The notes: generated from the sequence alone by a model not told the origin. 64,000 bases of DNA from Notospermus geniculatus (GCA_002633025.1 NMRB01000114.1:548973-612972), one strand, 5' to 3'. Numbered from the stretch's first letter, positions 51,701-60,279 are shown. A program made the numbers and translations.

Positions 51701-54700
51701 AAGGGGCGATTAATAGCGCTCATATTGACAGCTGAGTGAAAAACTTAATTAAATTGAGAAAGGAAAGTCTTAATTGAATCCTGAAGGTCCTTTATGGTTA
51801 ACTTGCCTGAAATTATTCATTATTGAGCCATAAAACTGTGATCAATGGAAACATTGTACGTCAGTCTGACTCTGAGAGTACACACGACATGGGAAAGGAA
51901 GTATTTAACCCTTTTACTCCAATGATTTTTTCTGTGAAAATTAAGACATGTAGAAAAGCTTGAAAAGCACCTGGAACCCATAACATAGTTTCACATTCAT
52001 TAACTTTTCAGAATGTCAGGCACAAAACATGCTCAGCCTTTCATTTAGGCCTACTGCCCTCTAGCTAGTGGGAAGGCAGTGGGGTCATATGAATTAAGAC
52101 TAGTAAATGCTTTTACTTGAAGTTTGCAATACAAATGCACCAGGCAATGCTGTACAAATCAGAAGTACTACTGGTAAAAGCGTTTAATTTGCTAGTCTTT
52201 ATTCATATGACCCATTATCTCCACTTGTATCAGTGGGAGCATGGGCCATTAAAGTAACAGCTCTATCTTGCAGTACCAAGCACACGTTAGTGTAGAATAT
52301 GGCTACTAAGTCAATCAACCATACCCCACTAACAGTGGCGGATTTGGGGGCCAGGCGCCCCCTTATATTGCGGCAGAGTGATGGGTTTTGTGCCTCAGAT
52401 GCCTGGAAAATCATTTTGGCATCCCATTTTTGAAAACTTTCTGGGGGGTGCCTCCCCTTTCCGAAAATTCTGGATCCGCCCCCAACTGACCACTTTCGAA
52501 GAAAGTGCCTTTTTTCAAGTAGACGGAAGAGAGGACACAGCTGTTGACAATGATAATTTTGCTGATAAAGTATGACAATAATGGCCTGCTCAGTGACCAA
52601 TCCCCCCAATTCCGTCTCTACTGCCGACAATAAAAGGGTTAATATCAATATTCCCTGAGCCAATAAACAGGCGCCATCTGCCTGAACCCAATTATGAAAA
52701 TGTAATCAACTTTGAATCCAAAATAAAAACACAGCATTTTGTCGCCTTGTCAAATTACGTTAACTCATTCTGGAGCACATTTATATCGGCGAAGATTCCA
52801 CACGCTGAATAAAATCCACATCGAGGCTGTTTATGATTTGAATACAGAATCAGAAATTTAGAATTTCAACAGTCCAGTGAGACCCGACAAAGTCCAGGTC
52901 CACGACACCTCTTTATGAAGGGCACCAATGTTTAGTCCTGTGTTGATCATTTCTATGCACTTTAACCTCTATAAGCAAGATACCCCCCAAAACGTCCTGG
53001 AGGTTGGGGGGGGCAAAGATTTGGTAAAATAGCGGGCCGTAGCCGTAGTCTCTAGCAGCGAGCGCCTGAAATATCGGCGGGGGACCGGGGGAGGGAGCCT
53101 CCCCAGGAAAATTTTAGAAAACAAGCACAGCATTGAACGTCCCCCGTCGCCCCGGGTGCAAGTCCGACGGGCATGTATTTTGAAGATTTCGTTCAGTATT
53201 AATGGCACAATCACAGTTTATGTGATTCGGCTTTTTGGCCCCCTGGTGGTAAAGTGGAAAATCAGATTTGGTCGATTCTTTGACGCGACACACCGTTAGC
53301 CCACGATACATCCCTCCACCACATATCAACCCAAAATTTTCAGTCACTCCAAAGTTACAGAGCGGAAGGAAACTTAAATGTGGTTTTTACAAAGCGCCCC
53401 CTACAGGGCTGAAAAATGAATGTAATTGAAAACTGGCAGAGTATATTATGTACCCTTGCTAGATGAGCCTACCATAAAACTTTTGTGAAATTCCGTTCAG
53501 TATTAAAGGCGTAATCGCAGTTTTTGTGTTTTGGCTTTTGGCCCTCTGGTGGCAAAGTGGAGAATCAGATTTGGCCAATTCTTTCACGCGACACACCGTT
53601 GGCCCATGGTACATCCCCCCATCAAATATCAACCCAAAATTTTCAGTCGTTCAGAAGTTACAGAGCGGAAGGGAACTTATGTGGTTTTTACAAAGCGCCC
53701 CCTAGAGGGCTGAAAAATGAATGAAATTGAAAACCCGTATGATATGTTATGTACCGTTGCTAGATGAGCCTACCATAAAAATTCCGTGAAATTCCATTCA
53801 GTATTAAAGGCGTGATTGCAGTTTTTGTGTTTTGGCTTTCGGCCCCCTGGTGGCAAAGTGGAGAATCGGATTTGGCCGATTCTTTCACGCGACACACCTT
53901 TGGCCCATGATAAATCCCTCCACCAAATATGAATCCAAAATCTCCAGTCGTTCAGAAGTTACAGAGCGGAAAGGAACTTATGTGGTTTTTACAAAGCGCC
54001 CCCTAGAGGGCTGAAAAATGAATTAAATTGAAAACCCGTATGATATGTTATGTACCCTTGCTAGATGAGCCTACCATAAAAATTTCGTGAAATTCCATTC
54101 AGTATTAAAGGCGTGATCGCAGTTTTTGTGTTTTGGCTTTCGGCCCCCTGGTGGCAAAGTGGAGAATCGGATTTTGCCGATTCTTTCACGCGACACACCT
54201 TTGGCCCATGATACATCCCTCCACCAAATATGAATCCAAAATCTCCAGTCGTTCTTTAGTTATAGAGCGGAAGGGACTAGTAGCGGCGAGCGGCGAGCGC
54301 CGAGCGCCGAGCGGCAGAGGCGCACGGACGGCCGATATTTTCAAGTCCCCCTCCGAGGGCTCCGGGGGACAATAAGAGTTCTTTTACACCATGTCCCAGC
54401 AAAATTGGACACGCTAGCCATGTAAGTACGTTTCATTGGTGTATTGGATTTGGGCTTTTTGGGACTAAAGGCAGTCAAATGCCGAGCCTGCCCAATTTTT
54501 ATTTTTGACAAGTCAAATATTTTGTATTTGTATTTCATTTTTCCTGTCACGGCCGACGCTATAGCATTATTGCCCTGGTGAGTACGGAGGAGGCCATCAC
54601 AAGCTACTCATGTTCCTCACTTGGATGGGGTCTTTCACTTGACCTTGCAAAGACACAAGGTATAAGGCACCACGGCTTACTGTCCCATGCGACGGACTGA

Positions 54701-56551
54701 AGAGCCGGGAATGAAATCCCATGTGGCCCGGGCTGGATTTGAACCCAGGACCTGCTGCTTGCTAAGCGGACGGCCACTAGGCTATCAGGCTCCTCAAATA
54801 TTTTGTCAAATATTAGGGGCTGCTCCCCTCCTGCCCCCTGTTCCTACGGCCCTGACCCCTCAATTACGGACAGGGTTTTTTAGTCCCAATAGGTGACGTT
54901 ATTAGAGAGGTTCTACCGATACTCACCTGAGCTGTCGCCGTAGTATTTGGTTTTGTTCTTCCACCTCTCGGACCCGTTGAGCAAGCTTTGCCTCCCGATT
55001 CGTGAAGCCCATCACGTCATCAGACCTCGGCGTTCCTGTCAAATTAAGAGAATATTGAGGTTTCGCAAATCTGACAAAATGCAAAGTACGAAATACAAAA
55101 TTCGTTTCCTGGACCTAATGTATTTCTGGAGATGGTTGGTTCCACAAATGTCCCTGCAGCCAGTGCGTCTTTTAGTATATTATGTAAAACCGAGAGAATT
55201 ATGGTGTATCTTGAATTTTTAAATTTTTCCTTTGTATCTACGAAATGGAAACGAAAGATAAATTTCAAAGCTTAATTATTAATAATATACACCGTAACTC
55301 TACCGGTCTAACGTCATACGCTAAAAAATGCTCTTTCAGCAGGCGATATTTGTGGTACCTTGGAGGAATTGTCAGTATAATTCCTCCAAGGTGGTACCAA
55401 CCATCTCCTGAAATACAGTACGTCATGGAAATGAAGTCCAATTTCATATTTCGGACATTGTGTTTCGTCAAAGTACGAAATACAAAATTCGTTTCCAGGA
55501 CCTCATGAATTTCTGGAGATGGTTGGTTCCACAAATGTCCCTGCAGCCAGTGCGTCTTTTAGTATATTATGTAAAACCGAGAGAATTATGGTGTATCTTG
55601 AATTCTTAAATTTTCCCTTCGTATCTACGAAATTTCAAAGTTTAATATACACCGTAGCTCTATCAGCCTAACGTCATACGACCGCTCGAAGACGCTCTTG
55701 CAGCAGGTGATATTTGTGGTACCAACCATCTCCTGAAATATATTACGTCATCGAAATGAGGTCCGATTTCGTATTTCGTACTTCGTGTTTCATTAGATCT
55801 TTCGTCAGTAGGGGGTTAAGCTGATATACCGCACCCCGACTAAATGCGGGAAATATCAATCCGACATTATCAGACCTCATCTTTATGTCAGACCATTCTC
55901 CCAAGTATCACATGGCATCAATCATTCTAAGACATGACACTAATTAATCGATTGGCTCGTTATAGATTCTTATCAGAGACCAATTAATTCGATCCAAGAT
56001 GGCAGAGTTACGCAAGAGAGGAACGACTTTCAGCAGCACGTTCGTCCGTTCATATTTCAAGTTGAATATCTATAAAAGCTAGCAAATGCTTTTCCTTCAA
56101 GTTTTGCGGTCCGGTACATTTACATTGGACCTTGCTGTGTGAATCTAATGCCCCATCACACTGAGCTAGTTCTCAGTACGTTCTTGAAAATGTTGCCAAA
56201 CGGTCTCAAACCGTGTGTGAACGGAGTGGACGTAGTGGCAATTTTTACAGTCTTTTTACAAACTTCATGGACAGGCTCGGACAGGAAGGGTGCTCCTGAA
56301 CTTCCGAGACATTAATTTGGCCACGTTACACGTTCTAGCCCATTTACGATTTTTTTTTAGGACGGAACAGGACGTTTTGAGAACTACTTCAGTGTGACAG
56401 TACCTTTAAGGAAAAGCATTTGCTAACTTTTATAAATACCAGCCATTGTCTACTTACCATCGTTACTCCACAAGGCACAGAATAAAATCAAAACCGGGAC
56501 AGCAGTGCCACCTAGGAGCAAGAAGAGAAACTTCTTCTTCAACCGTACCAT
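39644..56551 (-). CDS. LARGE1: LARGE-type xylosyl- and glucuronyltransferase, complete
   Basis: LARGE polymerises the xylose-glucuronate chain (matriglycan) on alpha-dystroglycan in the Golgi, which lets the receptor bind laminin. Fifteen coding exons join in frame to 722 residues (vertebrate LARGE1 is about 756, LARGE2 about 721). Residues 1-31 hold a basic start (MVRLKKK) and a hydrophobic signal anchor, giving type II topology. Residues 45-75 form a charged coiled-coil stem. The GT8-like xylosyltransferase domain (about 110-390) has DTD at 215-217. The GT49-like glucuronyltransferase domain (about 435-720) has DID at 531-533. An acceptor just upstream of the ATG (56557) implies a 5' UTR exon further up that I could not place. 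The C-terminal exon is duplicated in the assembly. Confidence 0.98.
39778..40168. mobile_element. Foldback in the last LARGE intron
   Basis: GCATTTTGGTTCCCGAAGCT and GGCTAGAAGGCTTCGGTATT return inverted as AATACCGAAGCCTTCTAGCC and GGAACCAAAATG, arms about 60 bp, with GGCTGCCATTTTGTC/AAGATGGCAGCC. Also at 38940-39330 in the other copy. Confidence 0.85.
40170..40345. repeat. GGTGCGGGTCTT dispersed repeat
   Basis: CTCCTCTCACGAGAATCATT, TATAAGCCGCGGGTG and GGTGCGGGTCTTCTAAGGAT recur inverted at 10795-10920 (OXCT1 intron) and at 39332-39507. It ends 4 bp from the LARGE exon 14 donor. Confidence 0.75.
40349..40447 (-). CDS. LARGE1: LARGE exon 14 (residues 660-692)
   Basis: It reads [20 protein letters not shown] and [12 protein letters not shown], matching [27 protein letters not shown]. 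The acceptor is cttccag and the donor is AAG/gtgagt. Its 3' half recurs at 39511-39564. Confidence 0.96.
41082..41279 (-). CDS. LARGE1: LARGE exon 13 (residues 594-659)
   Basis: It reads [20 protein letters not shown], then [10 protein letters not shown] and [22 protein letters not shown]. The frame upstream of RYHVW (MPVWISS and so on) is intron. The donor is GG/gtaagt. Confidence 0.96.
41411..41586. mobile_element. MITE, AATAGGAGC-end family, copy 2
   Basis: Starts TAATAGGAGCAGTCAGCCGC and ends GCTAATAGCTCCTATTA. It shares GGACC-TCATTGAATTGGGCCGTAGTGACACCTAGTGG-type internal sequence with 6730-6905 and lies in the intron between LARGE exons 13 and 12. Confidence 0.75.
41894..42269. mobile_element. 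MITE, GTTACACTACATAAAA-end family, copy 2
   Basis: AGCCGTGGTTACACTACATA and its complement at 42269; inner ACACGGG/CCCGTGT pairs. In the LARGE intron between exons 13 and 12. Confidence 0.85.
42533..42639 (-). CDS. LARGE1: LARGE exon 12 (residues 559-593)
   Basis: It reads [20 protein letters not shown] and [15 protein letters not shown], matching [27 protein letters not shown] of LARGE. The exon leaves two bases into an arginine codon at the donor CAG/gtacat. Confidence 0.96.
43121..43276 (-). CDS. LARGE1: LARGE exon 11 with second DxD motif (residues 507-558)
   Basis: It reads [20 protein letters not shown] and [20 protein letters not shown], where DID (531-533) is the DxD of the GT49-like domain. 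It is in phase 0 at both ends. Confidence 0.97.
43543..43625 (+). repeat. 38-bp direct repeat
   Basis: GCCACAGGATGCCAATACTG-ACAACGTCTTTTGGAGAA occurs twice in tandem. Confidence 0.85.
43875..44327. mobile_element. Foldback between LARGE exons 11 and 10
   Basis: AGCCGTGTTTACACTGCCAA and complement (TTGGCAGTGTAAACGTGGCT). A tandem of TTTACAC(T/A)GC-CA...CGTACACAGTCCGG lies inside. The element starts 33 bp from exon 10. Confidence 0.85.
44360..44668 (-). CDS. LARGE1: LARGE exon 10: start of glucuronyltransferase domain (residues 404-506)
   Basis: It reads [20 protein letters not shown], then [40 protein letters not shown] and [11 protein letters not shown]. This is the largest exon. It is in phase 0 at both ends (ttgtttcag, gtaggt). 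Confidence 0.97.
45209..45367 (-). CDS. LARGE1: LARGE exon 9 (residues 351-403)
   Basis: It reads [20 protein letters not shown], then [16 protein letters not shown] and a variable tail ending VQEQ. The donor is CAG/gtgcga; the frame stays open about 12 codons into the intron. I chose this donor because it restores [10 protein letters not shown]. Confidence 0.93.
45719..45844 (-). CDS. LARGE1: LARGE exon 8 (residues 309-350)
   Basis: It reads [20 protein letters not shown] and then [22 protein letters not shown], matching [35 protein letters not shown] in LARGE. The exon has no long frame of its own start codon and is masked by a 162-residue frame on the opposite strand (45422-45910), so it is easy to miss. 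Without it the enzyme would lack 42 residues of domain 1. Confidence 0.95.
45853..45929 (+). promoter_or_regulatory. AAGGTCA cluster at the LARGE exon 8 acceptor
   Basis: AAGGTCA occurs six times in 77 bp, including ATCAAGGTCAAGGTCAAGGTCA as a tandem. On the coding strand these are TGACCTTGACCTTGACC, i.e. the pyrimidine-rich stretch just upstream of the exon 8 acceptor (45846-45845). Confidence 0.55.
46030..46290 (+). mobile_element. tRNA-derived SINE, family 1, in LARGE intron
   Basis: The head GGTGATCACATCCGCTCAGC, the B box GGGTTCGAATCC and the tail GACCTCC-TACCAGGGCCAATAATGCTATAGC match 14085-14331 in the opposite orientation to the gene. Confidence 0.85.
46422..46553 (-). CDS. LARGE1: LARGE exon 7 (residues 265-308)
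   Basis: It reads [20 protein letters not shown], then [20 protein letters not shown] and LADQ, the NTGV-containing donor-binding region. It is in phase 0 at both ends. Confidence 0.97.
46833..46925 (-). mobile_element. tRNA-like SINE head in LARGE intron
   Basis: The minus strand reads GATTTGGCCTAGTGGTTTAG with GGGTTCGAGTC about 60 bases on, like a long-variable-arm tRNA. The ends do not pair, so I call a SINE head, not a tRNA gene. Confidence 0.55.
47052..47145. repeat. Penelope-like tail fragment, copy 2 (LARGE intron)
   Basis: The sequence is the same as at 18761-18856, with no differences that I could see. The shared GACCCC...GGGGTCGAAA core also forms the hairpin at 5601-5760. Assignment to Penelope-like elements is by resemblance only. 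Confidence 0.7.
47331..47553. repeat. GGGGCGTAGCTAGC repeat, copy 2, in LARGE intron
   Basis: GTGGCGTAGCTAGCTTTTAT, a G run, TGATCGAGTCTGAAGGG and AGAGGGGAAATGACCCTTTA. It ends 44 bp downstream of exon 6. Confidence 0.75.
47597..47758 (-). CDS. LARGE1: LARGE exon 6 with first DxD motif (residues 211-264)
   Basis: It reads [20 protein letters not shown], where DTD (215-217) is the manganese-binding DxD of the GT8-like domain, then [12 protein letters not shown] and [10 protein letters not shown]. It is in phase 0 at both ends. Confidence 0.98.
48309..48573. repeat. GGGGCGTAGCTAGC repeat, copy 3, in LARGE intron
   Basis: GAGGCGAAGCTAGCTTTTAT to GCTAGCTACGCCCCTG, with a 14-base C run near 48541. 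It ends about 50 bp from exon 5. Confidence 0.75.
48624..48719 (-). CDS. LARGE1: LARGE exon 5 (residues 179-210)
   Basis: It reads [20 protein letters not shown] and [12 protein letters not shown], nearly identical to vertebrate LARGE. It is in phase 0 at both ends (ctttcag, gtaggc). Confidence 0.97.
48787..49020. mobile_element. Foldback, CATCTTACTTTGACC family, copy 2, in LARGE intron
   Basis: GTCTGGCAACATCTATCTTT to AAGATAGATGTTGCCAGACT, arms about 60 bp including CCTAATGGAATGCGGAAG. It starts 68 bp upstream of exon 5. Confidence 0.8.
49055..49322. mobile_element. MITE, ACAGGTCACAATTGACATCC family, copy 2
   Basis: GTACAGTACATGTCACAATT to ACCTGTACTGTAC, flanked by TA-containing bases, in the LARGE intron between exons 5 and 4. 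Internally it shares the GTTACGC/GCGTAAC lattice with copy 1. Confidence 0.85.
49611..49817 (-). CDS. LARGE1: LARGE exon 4: start of xylosyltransferase domain (residues 110-178)
   Basis: It reads [20 protein letters not shown], the conserved first beta strand and nucleotide-binding start, then [16 protein letters not shown]. It is in phase 0 at both ends. Confidence 0.97.
50034..50224. mobile_element. MITE, TTAAAGCGA-end family, copy 3, in LARGE intron
   Basis: TTAAAGCGAATCGAAAGCGA to CGATTCGCTTTAA, with the shared core TTTCGTGCATTTTGATTGGC. In the intron between exons 4 and 3. Confidence 0.85.
50818..51488. mobile_element. Foldback element inserted at LARGE exon 3 donor
   Basis: TCTCGTACCCAGAGATTCGT and TTGCTCCACTAATCTCTGGAGAC-type arms of about 65 bp are mirrored (GTCTCCAGAGATTAGTGG to ACAAATCTCTGGGTACGAGA). 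Flanked by a 21-bp direct repeat GAAAGATCGCACGCTCACCT-C at 50796-50816 and 51489-51509, which spans the exon 3 splice donor. Confidence 0.85.
51507..51630 (-). CDS. LARGE1: LARGE exon 3: stem (residues 68-109)
   Basis: It reads [16 protein letters not shown] and ends DVPKCE, joining to [12 protein letters not shown] as in LARGE ([14 protein letters not shown]). The donor GAG/gtgagc is duplicated at 50814, see the 21-bp direct repeats around the foldback element. Confidence 0.9.
52082..52214. mobile_element. Small foldback in LARGE intron 2
   Basis: GGGTCATATGAATTAAGACT-AGTAAATGC mirrored by GCGTTTAATTTGCTAGTCTT-TATTCATATGACCC. Confidence 0.75.
53185..54275 (+). repeat. 301-bp satellite-like tandem repeat, about 3.6 units, in LARGE intron 2
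   Basis: TTCAGTATTAAAGGCGT(G/A)AT, GGCTTTCGGCCCCCTGGTGG, ACGCGACACACC and AAAGCGCCCCCTAGAGGGC recur at a 301-bp period (unit starts near 53188, 53490, 53791, 54092). It fades into a GC-rich CGAGCGCCGAGCGG stretch (54280-54372). Confidence 0.93.
54543..54792 (-). mobile_element. tRNA-derived SINE, family 1, in LARGE intron
   Basis: The minus strand reads GAGCCTGATAGCCTAGTGGC, then GGGTTCAAATCC and the same body as 14085-14331. The B box has one change (C to A). Confidence 0.85.
54927..55035 (-). CDS. LARGE1: LARGE exon 2: stem coiled coil (residues 32-67)
   Basis: It reads [20 protein letters not shown], then [16 protein letters not shown], matching the VREVEEEN-LRRQL stem heptads of vertebrate LARGE. 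Acceptor tttgacag, donor CAG/gtgagt. It enters with two bases and leaves with two. Confidence 0.93.
55052..55806. mobile_element. Two foldbacks of TTTCGC family joined, in LARGE intron 1
   Basis: The first spans 55052 to about 55470 and the second about 55470 to 55806; GGAGATGGTTGGTTCCACAA and GTCCCTGCAGCCAGTGCGTC occur twice as direct repeats. At 55354-55393 a small hairpin CTTGGAGGAATT...AATTCCTCCAAG is inserted in the first copy only. The cluster starts 17 bp upstream of LARGE exon 2. Confidence 0.8.
56070..56440. mobile_element. Foldback with nested MITE, in LARGE intron 1
   Basis: Outer arms TATAAAAGCTAGCAAATGCT-TTTCCTTCAA and TTAAGGAAAAGCATTTGCTA-ACTTTTATAA. Inner element 56151-56403 has its own ends (CCCATCACACTGAGCTAGTT and GAACTACTTCAGTGTGACAG). 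The outer element ends 18 bp from exon 1. Confidence 0.85.
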
Positions 56552-56557
56552 TCTTCA
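56458..56557 (-). CDS. LARGE1: LARGE exon 1: 5' UTR end, start codon and signal anchor (residues 1-31)
   Basis: The ATG is at 56549-56551, six bases after the acceptor tcttttcag (exon begins 56557). It encodes [20 protein letters not shown] and on to [10 protein letters not shown], a basic then hydrophobic segment as in Golgi type II enzymes. Donor GATG/gtaagt. Confidence 0.92.
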
Positions 56558-57282
56558 CTGAAAAGATAGAAGAAGAAGTTTGTACGCACACTGAAAGGAC
56601 GCTGCACCTCGGCTTTTATCTGAAAGTGATGCCAACTTCTCATGAGTAAAAAGGCATAGGCTGGGGGGGGGGGGTGCACGTGCACCTCCCCGCAGCAGTA
56701 AGAGAATCCACTACAGGCAAGCAGAAAAAATCAAACTTGTATTTGTGTAAGTTTTGGTTAAGAATAGCTCTGAAATCAAGTCTCGGAGGATCTAGATTCC
56801 AAAAATTTTCTGGGGGAGACCCCCCAGACCCCCTCCAAACCACATGTTCATTACTCTTCAGCGTAGGCCTACTGTGCGACGACAGCCAAGTAACGGTACG
56901 CTCAACCCCTGCCGCCAGAAAAAACGTTCAGAATGTTCCTGCTGATAAATATAGGCCTACACCAAATTTTATGCTAAGTCCACAGTAAGAGTTCCACCTT
57001 CCCAAATTGTGCACCTCCCCAGGTTGAGACCAGCCTACGCCCTTGGAGTACCAGTGTCACCTGACCATACTGAATTCCCATTGGTCGATCAGCAGTATCA
57101 CTCTCAACGACTGTCAGTGAAGTTGAGTTCTCGCCAACAAGTTGGAATTTTTGACCCCACAAAAGTGTGAACCACTTCAGCAATAGTGACATCACTTTAC
57201 CCGAGCGTTAACCCACCGTGAACCCTTGAACGGCACGGTTTTTCGCAGCACGGGTATGACGTGTAGTTCAAACAATTGCGAC

Positions 57283-57483
57283 CCGCTCTGGCAAAACCAG
57301 GCACATGTCGCTCTTACCTTGGCAGGTTGAGACCAAAAGTTTGTCAGTTTCAATATTGATATTGTCTGTCTGGTACAAAATCTGAAACAATCTATTTCTT
57401 CCATTCTCTCCTGGTGTCATCTTAGTTTGTTGAGGCTCACCTTCTGAGCGACATGCGACTGGTTTTGCCAGAGCGGGTCACAA
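57283..57483. mobile_element. Foldback, GTGACCCGCTCTGGCAAAA family, copy 1
   Basis: GCGACCCGCTCTGGCAAAAC and the complement ending GCGGGTCACA; GCGACATGCG and GCACATGTCGC arms. The second copy is at 60506-60716. Confidence 0.8.
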
Positions 57484-57496
57484 TAGACTCTATCAC

Positions 57497-57712
57497 TCCA
57501 AAAGAGCGCAGCACCTGACGGGACAGCGTCATGACGTCCCACACGTCATTTCTGAACGCATGACGTGACTCGAAAAAAAATCCGGTTGTTTCAGCGATCA
57601 TGACGTCGTGAAACAATCAGATTTTTTTTCGTCTCGCCTCAAAACATCATGAATGACGTGCGGGACGTCTTGGACGCTGTCCCGTCAGGTGCTGCACTCT
57701 TTTAGAGGAATA
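57497..57712. mobile_element. Foldback
   Basis: CCAAAAGAGCGCAGCACCTG-ACGGGACAGCG mirrored by CGCTGTCCCGTCAGGTGCTG-CACTCTTTTAG, plus ATGACGTCCCACACGTCATT/AATGACGTGCGGGACGTC. Confidence 0.85.
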
Positions 57713-58282
57713 TCCTGTATTGCCCCGACTGATATGAGATACCCAGAGTAAATGACTAGGCGTGGGCCACCAAATTTGGGTGTGACAAATAAGAGACATT
57801 TGACCTTTGGACAAAACATCATTATCTTATTTATTTACATTAGGTTCACGCGGGAATCGGCACTCTTTTGATGAAAAGCTTTTTTATCACAGTTTTCTGA
57901 TCATACATCTTTGCTTTAATTGATAACGTGAGTTATTAATCAAAGGTCGAGCTACAAAGTTCCCGTCATTATCTGTCAAACAGTAAATGACATATTCTGA
58001 TTGATCAGAAGATATATCAGTTCGGGAAAGTTACGATATTGGAAACGTTTCTGATTTTGGAAGCTCAGTGATTCCAAAATCGGCAACGTTTCTTTTTTTG
58101 GAAGCGGTTTTCGATTCCGATATCGGAATCGGTGTACTTGCGCAGTACATCGAGATATGAGTATCGAATATCGGGAAGTGCATTTTTTCATTAACAGATG
58201 GCAGCACCTGTGAACTTGTATTTTACGGCGTATAATCTGAATTGCTGGCGTAAGTCAGCCCCGTCCTCAAGCCAAGCTTACT

Positions 58283-58838
58283 CGGCCTTGCGACTGGAAC
58301 TGAACGCAACAGTCGCTATCGATGTACGCGTTCCGCGCACATCGGTTACGACAGGTCATTGCGGCAACAAGTGGCACAATCCAGTCTTCAATATGGAGCA
58401 CGCACATCGGACAGGCAATGGTACTGAATGCTACATGGAAATTGTTGATGTCTTCCGATCGGACCACTCGGGAGTCATCACGTGACCAGGTGTGCTCCAC
58501 AAACGAGGAAATTCATTGCCAGCATGTACATCAGAAGCGACTGAAGATGACTAGGAGCAACCATTGGCAACGAGTAGAACATGAGCAACTGGCTGGAACT
58601 AGCGGCAATAGCGTTGCCGGTGCACGTACATCGGCCTGTTTGAGCATCAGGTCCCATATTCATAAAAGTACTTAAGTCTATGTGTGGTACTTATCTTTTG
58701 TGTTGAACAAAGGATAAGTATCACACTTAGACTTAAGTAGTTTTATGAATATGGGTCCTGATCAGTTCCTGCTGGTTTCAGGTAGTCGCCAACCGTTGCC
58801 AGAAACGCCATTGCCGGTAGTTGCTTCCAGTCGCAAGG
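58283..58838. mobile_element. Foldback with CCTTGCGACTGGA ends and a nested hairpin MITE
   Basis: CCTTGCGACTGGAACTGAAC mirrored by TTGCTTCCAGTCGCAAGG. A complete hairpin (58663-58752) interrupts it. Scattered plus-strand frames here have no recognisable domain. Confidence 0.75.
58663..58752. mobile_element. 90-bp hairpin MITE
   Basis: CCCATATTCATAAAAGTACT-TAAGTCT and ACTTATC pair with their complements; two or three mismatches. GTCC-type bases flank both sides. Confidence 0.85.
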
Positions 58839-58839
58839 C

Positions 58840-59490
58840 TGATGTACGCTAGGCTTAAAAGTAAAGAAAATCTCCTGTATCAAAATGTCACTCAAAGGTC
58901 ATCATCGCCAAAAAGTTGTGTTGCAGCCGCTTTGAGTGACACCATGACTGTCTTCGTCTCAGATTCCCTTGCTCACAAAATCCCATTTTTCACCTAAAAC
59001 ACTGATACATAAAGGTTGATGATTCTCCGGGCCGCCAAGTCACATGACTAAGCCCTCGAAAAGTACCGACTCTTTCTTCCCTCCTTCTTCGCTCTTCGAT
59101 TCATCGCCGTGTTCTTTCGTCTTTGCATCATCTCTCGAGAGAATACAGCAAAGTCTTTGAAACCTCCACAATCATTGAAACATGAAACGAGGCTCAGAAA
59201 TGTCAATAACTCGGGGAAATTGCCTGTATCATATCATAAAACAGTAAAATATCTCGTTTTGAAACTCCTTTGAAGTCATGGCGATACGGCATATTGTTCT
59301 CCTGATGTAATTTTTGTGAAATCCACCGAGGCCGAATGAATGGTATTGGTTCCGGCCCACGGATATTCAGGATGGTGAAATGTTGTCAATGCTGGGAAGA
59401 AATTGACATTTACAAAGGCCATTGTTCTGAGATGAGTGATTTATCAAGTTTTCTCCCAAAAAACTATCCAGGAACCGACTGAGAGTTTCT
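58840..59490. other. Upstream flank of LARGE, no gene seen
   Basis: On the minus strand it holds a purine-rich block and the E-box-like GTCATGTGAC (59040-59049). A LARGE 5' UTR exon could lie here, but I have no firm splice evidence. Confidence 0.35.
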
Positions 59491-59495
59491 GATCT

Positions 59496-59606
59496 GGGGC
59501 CAGTTTCATAAAGTGACTTTAAGCTAAATGGTACCATTAACTCAATGCATTTTTCATTTGGTTGAAGGTACCATTAGCCTAAAGTCACTTTATGAAACAG
59601 GCCCCT
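59496..59606. mobile_element. 111-bp hairpin MITE
   Basis: GGGGCCAGTTTCATAAAGTG-ACTTTAAGCTAA and TAATGGTACC mirrored by TTAGCCTAAAGTCACTTTAT-GAAACAGGCCCC. Confidence 0.85.
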
Positions 59607-59899
59607 GGTTACAAGCTGCAGTGCATCATGTTTAAGGGGCACAATCGCGCCGCGCCCCTAAAAAAATCTGGGAGTGCTGACGATCATGCTCCATTCTCCA
59701 AAGAACTGGCAGATGATTCTCTCTGAATGAGCAACACAGCCCTATCAATCTACTCTGTTAGTGTTTGAAACAAGTGCTGTGATTGGACAGCTCACCAGTC
59801 ACACCTTCGGCCTTTAACCAATCAGAGTTCACTTTACAATGCCTAGCAGTAATGGCCAGCGAAACACCAGATCCGAAGAAGAACAGCCAAGGTCATGCC

Positions 59900-60114
59900 T
59901 AGTCCACCTGCATGGGGTCTTTTATTTACCCTGGCATACCGTAGATACTCAGGTACAAGGGACCACGGCTTTTAGTCCCATCCGACGGACCCTCAATATT
60001 TCACAATTTTTGGTTCACAATTTTTTGTATATGCCTTCGTCCGGAGTCGAACTCGCACCGAGCCATTGCACAGTTTGGTAGTCAAGTGCGCTTAACCAGT
60101 CGACCACCGGGCCT
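59900..60114 (-). mobile_element. tRNA-derived SINE, family 2, 3'-shortened
   Basis: The minus strand reads CCCGGTGGTCGACTGGTTAA, GAGTTCGACTCC, then GGGACTAAAAGCCGTGGTCC and GACCCCATGCAGGTGGAC. It matches 11758-12025. Confidence 0.8.
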
Positions 60115-60127
60115 AGATACAGACTAA

Positions 60128-60279
60128 GGCTAGGCACACATGGACGGCAAAACTCAATGCGGTAGGGGTGTTTTTAAAGTCGACTGACCCAATGCTGCTG
60201 GACTCATCATTCAGTCGGGTCAGTCGACTTGAAAAACACCCCTACCACATTGAGTTTTGCCGTCCATGTGCGCCCAGCT
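60128..60279. mobile_element. 152-bp Harbinger-like MITE with TAA target duplication
   Basis: GGCTAGGCACACATGGACGG and complement at the other end; flanked by TAA (60125-60127, 60280-60282). The inside is a long stem: CAAAACTCAATGCGGTAGGG, then GTCGACTGACCC, mirrored. Confidence 0.88.

Noticed and set aside
53531-54375. Repeated 60-codon frames beginning [11 protein letters not shown]
   Set aside because: Frames repeat at the 301-bp satellite period; this is non-coding satellite.
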